From assembly GCF_011386835.1 (NCBI RefSeq), contig NC_088797.1, forward strand, positions 40,795,583 to 40,859,582: 64,000 bases of DNA. Direction: 5' to 3'. Below the pieces are notes generated by a model. It did not search any database, had not been told where the DNA came from, and worked only from the letters and a program-made list of their open reading frames with translations. Source of the stretch: Chrysemys picta bellii (Eukaryota > Chordata > Testudines > Emydidae). Position numbers and translations under genes: made by a program. Shown one piece after another: positions 28,316 to 41,500 of the stretch (position 1 is the first letter of the stretch; every line of letters starts with the position of its first letter).

Positions 28316-28975
28316 GGCTACAGTCCTGGAGAGTGCTCCTGGGAACCGATGGAGAATGTCCACACTTCCTAGAGAACCTGGATTACTACCTGGCTTACTA
28401 GTGCCCAGAGGGCATGTTAGGGGAAGGGATGATGTGAGGGTTCATAGGTCTCAAACGTGGGCCCACAGGTCACCAGGCAGTGCTCAGACCACAGCCACCA
28501 CACAGCTACTCATCTGAATGACTGGAGGAGGAGGCCAGTGAAGCTCCAGCTTGCAAAGGGCTGCACCCACAAAGCTGGAAATCTGCACCCAATTGGCTGG
28601 AAAGCTCTATGGAAACCAGAAAGAGGTACAGGAAGTTGTCTGAGCAAACTAGAGGAATCTCTGGCTGGCTGCTACTATGAACCCTGCCTATTTGTCTGAC
28701 TCCTGAGCCCTGCCTCACAGCGCGTTCTTGGTTCCTGTCCTCCTTATCCCAGGCCCTGGTGTGTTTCCAGTTCCTGCTTTACTCTAGGTCCTACGCCCTA
28801 TCCCTGATGCTGACTCCAGCTCTGACCTTCGGCTTGGCACCTGACTCTGTTTTCAGCTCTGATCCTGGCTCTGGTTCCAGGCTCCCGACTCTAACCATTA
28901 GGCCTCACCACCCAAGCCCCGGTCCCTACACCCTGTCCTGGAGCTTCCAGCCCCCCAGCACTAGTTAGGTCAGTC
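28316..28975 (+). repeat. Pyrimidine-rich block, possible Gypsy LTR
   Basis: From about 28690 it is a run of CTGACTC/CCTGGCTCTG-type phrases like the tail of Ty3/Gypsy LTRs I associate with turtles. It follows the pol remnant on the same strand once the two CR1 insertions are discounted. No termini or target duplication could be fixed. Confidence 0.4.
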
Positions 28976-30006
28976 CCTTTTTTTCCAATTCCCTTGTGGC
29001 AGCTGGGGAATAGCGTAAGGCACAGGACTGCCCAAGCTATACCCCCATGTCCTCTTTCTCCACCTGCTCCCGCCATGTCCCGGTACATCCTCTGTACCAG
29101 GAGCTCTTGAAGGGTAGGGGCCAGGGCTGGTTCTGCACTGGTCAGAGGGCTCTGTACTGGGGTCATCCCCATGAGGCTGTTTTTGGGCTGTTGTGCACCA
29201 GCATAGCTGTCACAAAGTAGTAGCAGGGCAACCATGAATCGAGTTAACCCTTTGTTCATCAGGGACCCAGTAAATGCTCCTGCCCCGTGGAACCTTAAAT
29301 TTGAATTTTCAGCCTCATGCGAATGAGTTTTGAGAACTCAGCCTCTTTAATTCCTTCCTCCTTTTCCTCCAAAGAAATCAATAGGAATTTAAAATTTGAA
29401 CACAGCTCTATGACTGTTTTGGTTTTGGCCTGGAATTAGTATTTATGCAGCCAACAAATTTTAAAACAAGCATACACATGAAACACTGGAAGCAAGTTTA
29501 ACTAATTCTTCCTTCAATTTTTTATCTGTGTCTTTGCCTGGAAGGCATCAGTGCTCTGCTGAAATCCAAAGTGATTTTAAATGAAAAGAAACCTTCAACT
29601 TTGTATGAAAGCTTCCAGTTTTCCCAAATGAGAGTGTTTTAAATCATCTGAATAATTCAAGGCATTCACCTATCAGCTACTTCACACACTGCAGGATGGA
29701 GAATGCTGCTAAGCATTCTCTTGGCCCTTGTCTGAAGAGGTCCACTGAATCCTACGTGGAGTCCCGAGAGTCCCCCATTATCTCCACTCATCTCCTTGCC
29801 TTTGAGGAGCACAGATGCCACTCACCATCCTTCCACTTGTCAAAAGGCAGGGCCTATTTGAAACTGGTCAGTGCCACTTCATAATCTCCCCATTGCTACT
29901 CTGCAGTCATTTACCCCTGTGCAAAGTGGGTGTAAAATGCTACTTTGTCATGACAGTAACACCACACACCCAGTGGTTACCCAGCAATAGCATGCTAAGG
30001 AACACA

Positions 30007-30160
30007 GGTCTTGTCTACACTTTTTGGGGAATGCAAGAGGGTTACACCAGTGTAAGTGCATTAGTGTTAACCGCTATTTAGACATGATGTACCAATGTAA
30101 AATGTGTCATGCCACAGGGCAGCTTACTCTAGTATAAACAGGCTGGGTGGATGAGGCCAC
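30007..30160. repeat. MITE fragment
   Basis: Begins AGGTCTTGTCTACACTTTTT, like the GTCTACAC-ended elements elsewhere here. The interior has TTACACCAGTGTAAGTGCAT. The right end is unclear. Confidence 0.4.
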
Positions 30161-30169
30161 ACAATCATA

Positions 30170-30655
30170 AATAGGGCTGCAGATATATCATGACACTTTT
30201 TAAAATAAAAAATCACGTGCAGTCATAGTAAATTTAGTAAAAGTCACGGGTTTAGTGACTGCACCATGATTTTTTATTTAAAAAATTCCCTAACAACTGA
30301 GGGGGCACCAACCATGCATAGCAACCCTAATCCCAGCCTGGTGGGGAGAGGAGATGGGGGTGGGGAGTGGAGAGCAAACCTTCCCCACACTCAACCCGGG
30401 CAGCGGTGGCTCCTGGGGCTGGGCCCCGGGGTTGTGAGGGAACTCGCAAGCCCTCACTTTGGGTCCCATCACACCTCCGTCATGAATGGCACCGCGACCC
30501 CACACACCTGGCCACAATGTCTGAAACAGAAAGCTGGACCCAGCCCCACAGGATAGGAGCCACAGGAGCCGCCACTGTAGGGTGAGTCACAGACACAAAA
30601 ATCGTCACAGATAAACAGGAAAATTACGCTACCCATGATTTTTTCTTGACATAAG
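30170..30655. repeat. Possible foldback repeat
   Basis: Contains TTTTTAAAATAAAAAATCACG near 30200 and an inverted TGATTTTTTATTTAAAAA near 30267, with another GATTTTTTCTTGACA near the right end. The middle is GC-rich. It probably is a decayed DNA element. Boundaries are uncertain. Confidence 0.35.
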
Positions 30656-30854
30656 AAACCTGCATCCTTAATTGCAAGACATTTCTCCTAGAAACTAGTT
30701 GCTAGGGACACTCTGCAAAATTATGGGCCACCTCTACAGGTACAGAGCAGGTGTAGTGGGAATTGGACCATTTTCCCTTTCTCATAGCCAGGGTCAGGGG
30801 TGGTTAAAGTGCAGCCTGCCCGTGAGAAGGTGAGAACTGATTGGGAGAACTTAG

Positions 30855-30955
30855 CCTACTAAAACAACAAGGAGTCTGGTGGCACCTCAAAGACTAACAG
30901 ATTTATCTGAGCATAAGCTTTCATGGGTAAAAAACCTCACTTCTTCAGATGCCTA
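30855..30955 (+). repeat. Turtle-type SINE-like repeat, copy 2 (5'-truncated)
   Basis: GTGGCACCTCAAAGACTAAC..GAGCATAAGCTTTCATGGGT..CCTCACTTCTTCAGATGC matches the family core and tail. Confidence 0.75.
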
Positions 30956-31989
30956 CTAGACATTCAAGACCCTAATATGAAACCACAGTGTAGGAGCCCG
31001 ATTCTCCCCTCATTTACACACCATTAGCTTCAATGAGGTTAGTCCTGATGAACTCCTTTGTAAGTTAATGGATGATCAAGCCATCCGTCATTTTATCATT
31101 GTACTACTATAAATTATAATACCAAAATTGTTGGGATTATAAAACTCCATTTCTTATTAAAAAGGCAAATGGCAGTGATTATCCACTTTCCACAAGATAG
31201 ACAAATTACAGTTAGATTATGAGATATGGGCTCTTCCTCCCATTGACTTCTTTCTCTCTGACCGCCAGAGATTATCTTTATAAATTACGTGTTTCATACT
31301 AAAAATTTATAGGAACAGAAAAATACCTCTGATTGGTACAGGTAAGCATCGATAATACACATTCCTGGTTGTAAATTCAATGGATCCTTAATGATGTAAC
31401 AGTTCTATGCTGCATTTCCAAACCATACCCAGGGCCATTTCACACTTTAGCCCTTTTCCTGTCACAAATATTCTTCTTTGCCACTACCCTAGTGACCTTT
31501 CACTTTCTGTTTAACTTCTGTGAGTGTTCAATCAATCAATAACCCACTCTAAACAACGAGGCAATAAACTGAGGGAAAATGGTATATATTAGAAATGATG
31601 GAGTAATCTGCCTCTAGAAACCTTACTATGCTGTTAAATCTAAAGCAAAATGTAGTAGTTCAAACTGTGCTGAATTATGAGCATTTCCTCAAGACAAAAT
31701 TTTGCAATGCAAGGGCATTATGGGAATTACTCTCTTCTGCTGAAGAATTCAACAAAATGCTTTGCTCTGCCAGCACAACGAGGCAAGAGGACTTGAGGAT
31801 GGGTAATCAGGCTTAGTTAACACAAAGTTCCCACTCTGGGGATCTGTTTCTGGAAGCTAAGCATTCTGTAGTTTGTACTCAGCTTATAAATTCTAAAGAA
31901 GTACCAAGAATGGATTTATGTGAGTATGGAAGCCAGTAACCATGAATGAGGCTAACAAAAAGTGATGCAGACTGTCAGAGCTGAAGGAA

Positions 31990-32200
31990 GGAAGGATGGC
32001 CCAGTGGTTAGGTTGCTAACCTAGGACTCAGGGGACTGGGGCTCAATTCCCTGCTCTGACATAGCCCTCTAGTATGAGCATGGACAAACCACCTAGCATC
32101 TCTGTTCCTCAGTTGTCCATCTGGAAATCAGGGATAGCGGTACTTTCCTACCTCATAGGATATTGTAAGGATGAATCCATTAAAGATTGTGAGGTGCTCA
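31990..32200 (+). repeat. MIR-type (CORE) SINE
   Basis: tRNA-like head GGCCCAGTGGTTAGGTTGCT, B-box-like GGCTCAATTCCC, then a core with TCTGTTCCTCAGTTGTCCATC and a tail CATTAAAGATTGTGAGGTGC. Full-length looking. Confidence 0.75.
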
Positions 32201-32212
32201 GATAGTACAGCA

Positions 32213-32538
32213 GGGATCAGCAATCTTTGGCATGCGGCCCCTCAGGGAAATCTGCTGGTAGACTGGGATGGTTTGATTACCTGCAGCTTCCGCAGGTTCG
32301 GCTGACCGCAGCTCCCACTGGCTGCGGTTCGCTGTTCCAGGCCAATGGGGGCTGCGGGAAGTGGTGGCCAGCACATCCCTCAGCCCACGTTGCTTCCTGC
32401 AGCCCCCATATAGCCTGGAATGGCAAACCGTGGCCAGTGGGAGCTGCGATCCGCTAAACTTGCGGATGCTGCAGGTAAACAAACCGTCCCGGCCCGCCAG
32501 CGGATTTCCCTGACGGGCCGCATGCCAAAGGTTGCTGA
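32213..32538. mobile_element. Near-complete hairpin MITE, 8-bp target duplication
   Basis: GGATCAGCAATCTTTGGCAT at the left is mirrored by ATGCCAAAGGTTGCTGAT at the right, and complementarity continues inwards over most of the 326 bp (for example GACCGCAGCTCCCACTGG against CCAGTGGGAGCTGCGATC). GTACAGCA (32205-32212) and TTACAGCA (32539-32546) flank it, 7 of 8 bases matching, which fits hAT transposition. Confidence 0.85.
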
Positions 32539-33212
32539 TTACAGCATGGGGGGCTGTAAAGTCCCATAGGTAGAACGTATTTTACTATAACTGCACTACA
32601 ATTTTAAAATCAGGGCAGCAGAATTGGGATGGCAGGGGAGGCTACCACCTCCACAATGGAAATACTGTGGGAGCTCTGACCTCATGTAAACTTGCACATA
32701 CCTGGGGAGCAGGGGGGGACAAGAGCAGAACTCAGAGGGGCTTGAGCAGCCACTGTGGGGGCTGGGAAGCAGGGAGCATGATCTGGAGGGGCTGGAACAG
32801 GCCTGGAAGCAGGTAGGAACCCCCTGAATCCTCCTTCCCCCGCTGAGTCTCAGTGCCTCCTCTCACTCTCCCTCCTATCCCTCCACCCCCCATTTGTAGG
32901 GACGTGCTGTGCTCCTCACCCCTATTTAAAATTGTGGAATTGTTTAATGTGGCAAAAACCTTATTCTCTCGCTTTATATGTGGCTTGGATATTGCCATCA
33001 TTGTGATGTGAATCTTTGCACTTCCAGCAGGCACCAAAATGTAGATGGAAGCAGGAGGATGCTGGCTGTATCCCCCTCCACCTGAGCTGGTGCTGCAGAA
33101 TCCATTGGCAGTCCTCTTTGGGTCCACAGACTGCTCTTGGTCAGAAGCAGTGTCTCCATGAGGTATTGGGATTGATTGGTGAGTGGTAGGACACCAGCCA
33201 TACTGGGTAGAA

Positions 33213-33345
33213 GAGACTTATTAATAATTATTAGTATTACCATAGTGCCTAGGAGCCACAGTTGTGGATCAGGACCCCGCTGTGCTAGGCGCTGTACAAA
33301 CACAGAACAAAAAAGCTCACAATATAAGTATGATGCAAAAGACAA
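33213..33345. repeat. Dispersed repeat, copy A
   Basis: ATTAGTATTACCATAGTGCC, then GCTAGGCGCTGTACAAACAC. It shares this wording with 38160-38300. Widely spread in reptile genomes as I recall; family not named. Confidence 0.6.
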
Positions 33346-34745
33346 CAGCTGGAAACAGACAGACAGATGTGGGAATGTAAGGAAACAATGAGACCATATT
33401 GGTCAGCAGGCTAGGCAGTGGTCTCAGCACAACAGTGGCCTACCCACTGACCAGTTTTCTGTAAGCATCACAGCACAGGAGAGTTTTAAGGATGGATTTG
33501 AAGAATCTGTGTTTTTTTCTCATTGGCAACTGCCCTTCACAATCCCAGTGAATTGATTTCTTTTGCTGGTATATCTACAGATTTTCCTGTCTTGTTTCCA
33601 GTAAAGAAGATGCCATTTAAAATTATATAGCTTTTCAACTGGGTGACTCTTCTCTCTCATTTCATTATTTTACACTGTAACTCTCCCTCAGAAAAGAGAG
33701 AATCCTACAATAAAATGTGTTGTTCCAGGGCTTGGCACCCCAGATATTGGCATGGAGGAAATCAGTGGTTTGATATCATAATATGCTGGCTAGAGCATAC
33801 TTGTGCCACTGTCTTCTACTGGATAGAATAAGTATCATTTAACGACATGTCATAGGCTCTTTACATTCTTCTTTAGCTCAGGTGATAGTGGTCTGTGCTT
33901 CTGAATTGCACTGATTGAAAGCTAAGCCAAACCCAGCGGACAGTGATGTGATATGCAGGGTTTTTTTACTCCATCATAGGCGTTCATTTCTGTTTTATCA
34001 CCACAAAAGAAATCATGTGTAACTGGCCATGGTTCATACTTTTTCCTAAATCAGGACCAACTGATCTTGAAGTCACACAGTATAAGGTGTATAAGCAGCC
34101 ATGGCCTCTACTTCTTAAGCAAATGGCTTTCTATATTGTCTTCCCCTCTCTAGCCTTTGGAATGGATCTGTCCTTCAGCCAGGGAAGCATTTAACTTTAA
34201 TCTTCAAGCCATTACCTGTTTTAAGTCATCCATTGACTACCACAGGAAGAACCTACCTCCATGGAGGACTGTACATTGGTCCAGGTGCTATAAGTAATGT
34301 GCTGTGGTTGTTCATGAGTATTAACATTTTGTGATTTCTCTTGAAGAGTCATAATTAGCCTATGTAAACGAAGAGTCCAGAGGGCCAAGGAACCTCCAGT
34401 GTGGTTTCAGTCTCCTTACCTTACTATCAAATTCCACTATTTCAGAGACATGTTGGGGAGCACCTAGCATGCTGAAGGCCTTGCTGCCCTCAGAGTGAGC
34501 CTTTATCTATTCTCTTAGCCCTTATCGAGCACTGTACAGTACTGGATTACAAAACTACAGGGAGTGCTACTGCAGCTGTTGGGGCTGTGACTGAAGTAGT
34601 TTTTTATAAGAGATGTCGCAGGAGAGAATGAAGAAGAAAAAGCTGTAGTTTGTTTGGGCAAAGCATTACTCCAACTACTGAGAAAACAATTTCATTACCC
34701 ACAATTTTCCAGTGGGGACATCATGTTGATTTTGAAGGTACCTGG

Positions 34746-34830
34746 TCAGACCCTCAGCTGATGCAAATTAATGTCATTCCAAGCCTTCAATGGAACTACA
34801 CCAATTTATACCAGCTAAGCATCTGGCCCA
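34746..34830. repeat. Short palindromic MITE
   Basis: CAGACCCTCAGCTGATGCAA at the left is mirrored by ACCAGCTAAGCATCTGGCCC at the right. Same group as 24016-24091. Confidence 0.5.
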
Positions 34831-36597
34831 GAGTGGATAACAACCTTTGTTGCCTATTGAACTGTGAGCAATTTCACATGTTTGCAAGGCAGTTTACTTC
34901 AGTCTCTTTTGGGTAATTTAGCAGACATTCAATTTGTACAAAAGCTGGTCTGCCTTTTATTCCCTAAGCATCCACATTTCTCTAATGCTCTTTTCTCTCC
35001 CACTCTTTTATATTGGTGGCCGTTCAGGGTGGCTTTTCTCTCATCGAAAGGCATGGCAGGACTGAGCGGACACAGCATGCAGTTTCTATAACTGCCTCCA
35101 GTACTTTCCTGCAAGGCTTGTTCATGCACTGTAATTTAGGATTCAAATCCTTCAGGGTTTTGTTGTTGTTGATAATTGTGTTGCTTTTGCATCATATCAT
35201 CATTGGTTGTCTTTATTAGTATTAAAAAGGCCCTTAAGTACTCACTCTGCATATCTCTTCAACAATAGCACATTTATATTTTAATGTAATGCCTTATAGT
35301 AAAAGCTGCTGAATCACACACAGACTAGTCCCAGATCAGTTCTGGGACTGATCCAGAAATCTGACTGGGTTCAGATATGTTAAGTTACAAATTAGCCACC
35401 CAAAACAAAAGCAATGGCCCCCTGTTTACTATATAAATGCAAATTAGTGAATTAGGGGATTTTTCTTTTCATTGCTCTAGATATACAAACCAAAGGGGAA
35501 AAAGTAAGAATTTATATTAGGAGAAGCCAATGAGACTGCATTTTAGATACTAGTATATGAAGGTAAGATATTGTTACATTCTTTCTCTGTAATATTGTGG
35601 TTTGGTGCATTGAGAAAACCACTTTAGTGCTGTTCCATGAATTAACTGTCTAATTACACATGAATAGTTCATGATTGGGGAAACAGTGTAAAGAGCTGAG
35701 TTCAGAAATATGACATATGTCTTGATCTGTGTTTGAAAAGTGACTGTCCCAGCAGGGGTATTGGAACAATTTGGGTGCTGGAAGCCATTGAACAAACCTG
35801 TAAACCCCATATGTGAGGGAAATCATGTATTTGGTTGTTTTTAATACTTCAAGCCAGGGAGTTCTGCCACACCCCCAGCACCCCTGTGGCCCACTGAAGG
35901 TGTGATAGGTAGTGTGCAGGGGCATGCACAAGGGAGGGCAAGCAGGGGCATCCTCCCCTCCCCTCTAATCAGTAGGGGCACAGAGCTTCTCCAGCTTGGG
36001 ACCGCAGCAGGGAGAATGAGCTCCTCCAGCCCTGGGGCACGGGGGAAGAGGAGAGGGGGCACAGGATGTGTCCCTCAAAAAGTGGTCAAATGTTTATTCC
36101 TGCACACACCCCTGGTGGTGTTTGTGGGTGTGGGTGTGTGAGAGAGAGACTACAGCTGGTTAAACAGTGTCAATTGAATAATTAATTTGAAGAACCTCAC
36201 AATAATTTTCAAGTATTTGTAATTTGTTGTCCATTTTCCCAGTTTACAGACTAATTCACACATATTCCCGAATATAGGTTCACTTGGGGGCTTCTTTTTT
36301 AGGTCAGTCATTTTTCTTATTATTTGCACCAGTTTGTGTATAACATGGATTAATATTAAAGTCCTGATCCAGGCAAGTGTCCTTGCTCAAGACAGCATGA
36401 TAGCACATGATTAACTTAAAGCATGTACTTAAGTTCCATTTAAGGCTATTCTTTTAGGTTACACCATATGCTAGCAGAACACATTCAAACGAATGACTCT
36501 CTCACTAGTACATAATACTTTGTTACTTCTTTGTTACTACTACTCAGAGAAAAAGGGCAGGCACCTAAGCTCCTCTCTATGGGGCTGATCCTACACC

Positions 36598-36813
36598 CAT
36601 GGCCGGCTCCAGGCACCAGCAACGGAAGCAGGTGCCTGGAGCGACCAATAGACAGGGGCGGCACTTTGGCGGCAGCTCAAGCGCCCCGTTTTACTCTTTG
36701 GCAGAAATTCGGCGGCAAGTCCTTCACCCCGTCTCTTCCTCTTCGGCGGCAGCTCAATCGTTTCCCCCCCCCCTTTGCTGCTTGGGGCGGCAAAAAAGCT
36801 GGAGCTGGCTCTG
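36598..36813. mobile_element. hAT MITE with perfect 8-bp target duplication
   Basis: Starts CATGGCCGGCTCCAGG and ends GGAGCTGGCTCTG. CCTACACC lies exactly on both sides (36590-36597 and 36814-36821). Interior rich in GGCGGCA motifs. Same family as 11937-12173. Confidence 0.9.
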
Positions 36814-37297
36814 CCTACACCCCAGTGAAATCAATGGAATTTTGCACAGGCTCAAGTCCTCTGTGGGCACATATCTCCCTTTGGGACTGATTCAGGAAAG
36901 CACTTAAGCATGTGCTTAAGCCCTTTTGAAGTTAACAGCAAAACTCCCATTGATTTCAATAGAGGATACCGGTGATATATTAGGGCCTTTTACTGTGCTT
37001 TACCTAATATCTAGTACAACTTCAAGGAGAACAGCATCCAAAGAGTAAGTCAAGCTAATTTATTTTAACAGGATTTTTTTTTTTAAAGCGGATATGTCTA
37101 AAATATTTCAGTATGATTTTTACAATGCTTTAAAATAGAATTAGACCAATAAGGGTGCATGTTCCATTACCTTTATGGGATGGCTGAGGCTATGCAATGC
37201 CCACTGGTGTCCATAAGAGTCACACAATTCAGACCTCCATGCACATGACTTGAAAAACAGACACCTGCCCCCCCTCCCGACTATTCTTAACCAAATA

Positions 37298-37423
37298 AGG
37301 CCTTGATTCAACAAACATTCATGCATGTGCTTAACTATATGCATGAGAAGATTTCCACTGATGCCAGTGGGGCTACACATACAAATGAAGCTAAGTGCAT
37401 AGGTGTTTGCAGGATTGAGGCCT
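37298..37423. repeat. Palindromic MITE beside an SLC6A11 exon
   Basis: AGGCCTTGATTCAAC is mirrored by AGGATTGAGGCCT. It ends 23 bp from the donor side of the exon at 37446-37549, so it lies just inside the next intron. Confidence 0.7.
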
Positions 37424-37444
37424 ACGTTAAAAACAAATGTGTTA

Positions 37445-37627
<183 letters not shown>

Positions 37628-37814
37628 TCACAGGCAACTACGCGAGGTAACTTTAAATATCTGGCAAACTTTGTTTAAATTAGAAAAAACATAGATTTGA
37701 TTCTCCTTTTATACCCACTGGTGCAAATCAGGAATAACTCAACTGAAGTCAAATGGATTTCACAAGTGTCCAACTTTGTAAGTAAGAGGATACTTTGGCT
37801 TTGTGTGGCAGATA

Positions 37815-37933
37815 GGGTGACCAGATAGAAAGAGTAAAAAATTGGGCAGGCGGTGGGGGGTAACAGGCGCCTATATAAGAAAAAGCCCCGAATATCAGGA
37901 CTGTCCCTATAAAATTGGGACATCTGGTCACCC
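37815..37933. mobile_element. Mariner-type MITE with TA duplication
   Basis: GGGTGACCAGAT is exactly mirrored by ATCTGGTCACCC, and TA is present on both sides (37813-37814, 37934-37935). 119 bp, no coding. Confidence 0.85.
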
Positions 37934-38159
37934 TAGTGGCAGATCCTCAGCAAGTGCAAATCCTCCTTGCTTCATTGAAGTCAACGGAGGTTTGACAACT
38001 TATATCAGCTGAGGGTCTGTCCCTGGCCTCCTCCCTATGGGATAGCTAGAAACTTTTTAAAAAAAATCATTTGAGATTAATTAAATACATACCTACAATG
38101 CATGATGTCATTCACAGATTCATGCACATTGAACAATGAGTCAGGGGGAAAAGCAGGCA

Positions 38160-38300
38160 AATAATTATTATGTGCAATTTGTATTGAAGCAGCACCAGGA
38201 AACCCGAGTTATGGATTAGGACCCCACTTTGCTAGGCACTGTACAATCACAAAACAGACAGACAGCCCCTGCCCCAAACGGCTCACAATCTAAGGAGCTT
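38160..38300. repeat. Dispersed repeat, copy B
   Basis: GGATTAGGACCCCACTTTGC, TAGGCACTGTACAATCAC and GCTCACAATCTAAGGAG match the pattern at 33213-33345. Confidence 0.6.
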
Positions 38301-38354
38301 TAAATGGCTAGCCTGGCAACTCAGAAACTGGAGCACTTTCGAACACAGGAGGCT

Positions 38355-38575
38355 GTGTGTGATCCATTGGATAGGGCAATGGGCTAAGAGTTCGGAGAGC
38401 TGGGTTTATTCCTGAATCTGTCACCGGCTTGCTATGTAACCTTGGCAAATCACGCGATTTGGGCAACTCTATGCCTCAGTTTCACCATTTGGGGATAATG
38501 AGATTTGCTTGAGATTGATGGATGAATGAAAAGTGCTATACGCAAGATAAATATTATTATTATGCTTATTATTAG
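38355..38575 (+). repeat. MIR SINE
   Basis: TGTAACCTTGGCAAATCACG, then TATGCCTCAGTTTCACCATT, GGGGATAATGAGA, and an AAGTGCTATACGCAAGATAA tail follow the MIR layout from tRNA-like head to tail. Confidence 0.85.
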
Positions 38576-38599
38576 ATTTTAAAAATCATTTCTATTACA

Positions 38600-41500
38600 A
38601 GTGTGGCACTGATTAGAGATAACTCATTTTCCATGTAACTTCTCAAGAATAATGTTACATCCCAAACTCAAGTAAGTCATTGCTATTTAATCACAAGACA
38701 ACAATCTTAACTCTGACCCAAAGTGATGACTATTATTTCACTAATAATCTCAAAATATAAACACAACACAACATCTTTTTTTGAAACAAAAATCATAAAA
38801 ATTATGTATTCATACATACAGCCTTTGGTTGTATATGAACTTCTATGGTTGTAGATATACACATTACTTGATATCTGATAAGAGTAATTTCTTTATTATG
38901 TGGGCAGTGTAAGATTTATCGTGTTCTGAACTATCCATTTCCTTGCTTCTGAGTGCTTGGGTTTTGTAAATGATGTAGACAGGTGAGAATATTTAGCCTT
39001 AACTGATTCTTGAAATGATTTTTACTTGTTGTTTATGGAACTTTCAATCCTTCATCTTTTTCTTTTCATCACTATCCCCTTACTCCCCAGTGACAGCTAC
39101 CCATTCCATGGGACAGAATGCTCAAGCTCAACACGTGCAATAATCAGACTCGTCAGAAATTTGGATTGTGGATAGAGGGGTTTTCCCTTCATGTTTCTCT
39201 GTAAGGAAAAGTAAGCAGGCAATTCAACTTAAATTTATGTACAGATCTTGCTGAGCACAACCTTTTCACCTTGGGGATACTCTGAGTATTTCAGATATTA
39301 ATTAGATGCAGGAATTGTTCATATTCAAGGTAAGCAAGCTTGCCAAAAGAATAATTGTTAGGACTTGGAAATCAGCAAACAACATTAACATCACTGGATG
39401 GTGAGAGAAGAAGTTACATATACAGGGTTAAAACTGTAGCCCGTGTGGGGCAGTATTGTTTAATCACAACCAATATGATCTGGATTTGCTCTGGTGACCT
39501 ACAGATGAAAGCCTACCTATCCTGGGCCAGTTCCTTAGCACAGCACAATTCTTGAGGGGAGTTAAGGTGGCCTTTACATTTCCCCTATTCTGGGATGTAC
39601 ATACACGCTGGGCAGGCTGTCACAAATGGCCCCAGAGGCCAAAATGGCAGCCAGAGATTAGTGGCAGTTAGGGGAGTCCTGGTCATTTGTCACAGCTGTG
39701 GTGGAGCACTGCAGGCCCTGTTATTCTGGTTCTCCGTCAGCAGGGGATCCTCCTGTGGCCAGCTGTAAGTCTAGAATTTGCCAGCAGAGCTACACAAAGG
39801 AGCCATACCAGCAGATCTGGGCTCCTGTGTCCAACCCAATGAAGTACGCTGCACACTTGGGAGTAAGTGTTTTATATGACTTTCGTGAGAACTTTTAATC
39901 ACAACAATTGAAGTGTTTTGCAGAAAAGGAACCTGACTAAAACCAAGATAATATAATGTTGACTGTTATGTTTTGGGGGCTGTAAGTTCGAGGCAAGAAG
40001 GGATTCAAATTCCACTCAAAGATTTCATGTATGGACCAAGCCAATCACAATAACAGAGCCAGCGCTAGGTATAAGCAGACTAAACAATTCCTTAGGGCCT
40101 CGAGCAGCTCACAGGGGCCCCCTATTAATTATTAGTATGTGTTGTGTGAAGGAGGATGACAAAAATATTCCCGCTTAGGGCCCCCAATGGGCTAGCACCT
40201 CCTCTGCATAGTAATCAAAGGCACAGAAATACATAAACATATAAGGGACATATTTATTTGACATGTGACTGCGGGAGGCTTTGGTTTCTGGAGTTGCTGG
40301 AAGTTGGAAGTGTTTCTGTTTAGGAACGGCATTAGGGTCACATTTGATTTGCATCAGTGGTTTAAATGGTTTCATTGCTGTCATGCTGAATAAGATACAG
40401 CTGATTACATCTCAACGTTTCACCACTTGGTAGGGAAAAAACTGCACAGGGAAAGCCTTTTGATAGACAGGCTATTTAATGAGATTGGAAGCTTCCAGAA
40501 AGCTGGAAGTAACATAGGTCAACTGAAAGAGAACGATTTTCTTAAGTCTAAACAAACCCCAGGAAGCTGGATCAGTAGATGTAGAATCTGACCATTACCA
40601 TTTTCCCCTGTTTTAGTTGTTGCACAATATTGCTCAGTAAAGGGTCAAATGCAGGCCCCGCATTACACAACACTCGATGCATATTAACTCTTCCTGAGGG
40701 CTCGTGTCAACACCACAGCAGCCTGACTGTTCCTGAGGAAGGCCAGCCCTCCTGTGAAAGAGGGACAAATACGTATGTAATATGAAGTCAGGACCACAGA
40801 GCTGCTCGGGAAGTGGAGTAGGGAGAACATCACTCTTGAGATAAAGGTAGGACTCCAGGCCTGGTTAGAATATACAGCTCTGAGAGACATCATGCCACAG
40901 TCAAGACCTGGCCCTGAAATGGTGGTGGATTTTCTTTATAGCAGCTTCAGCCCTGTTTTCTATAATGGCACAATATAGACAGTGACAGCTAATATTGAGT
41001 CAACATCAAAATATTGGGGAACACTTTAAATGGGCTCTGTGAACGCTGCAGAAAGGTTGACCTAAATTCTACGGTAAGGCCCCTTGGCTGTTGCAGACCT
41101 CCGCTGTAAAACTGCAAATTCTATAGTGGCTCCAGGTAATTTTTTTCAAATGAGCTTTTTATTTGCTTAAATATTAAATTGAATAACATAATCAATGCAG
41201 TTTCCCTTCACTTATACAGTTTGATATTAAATTTAATTTAATTTATGCTGTGTATAAATCTGCTATGTTCAATGCGCTGCAGAATAGGGCACTGAAAATG
41301 CATAACTGCATTGTAGACCTAGCCAATGGGGAAATGAGAGGCTTAGTAATGTAGCCAGGGCTTCTGACACCTAGGAATATGAGATAGGTAGGCTGGAGTT
41401 GTGGACTAAGACTCAGACCAGCAGTGAAAGATTTAACAATGTCAGCATTGAAAATTGCCATAATTAGGTGTTAGCCTTTGAAATGAATGGGCACTCTCAG

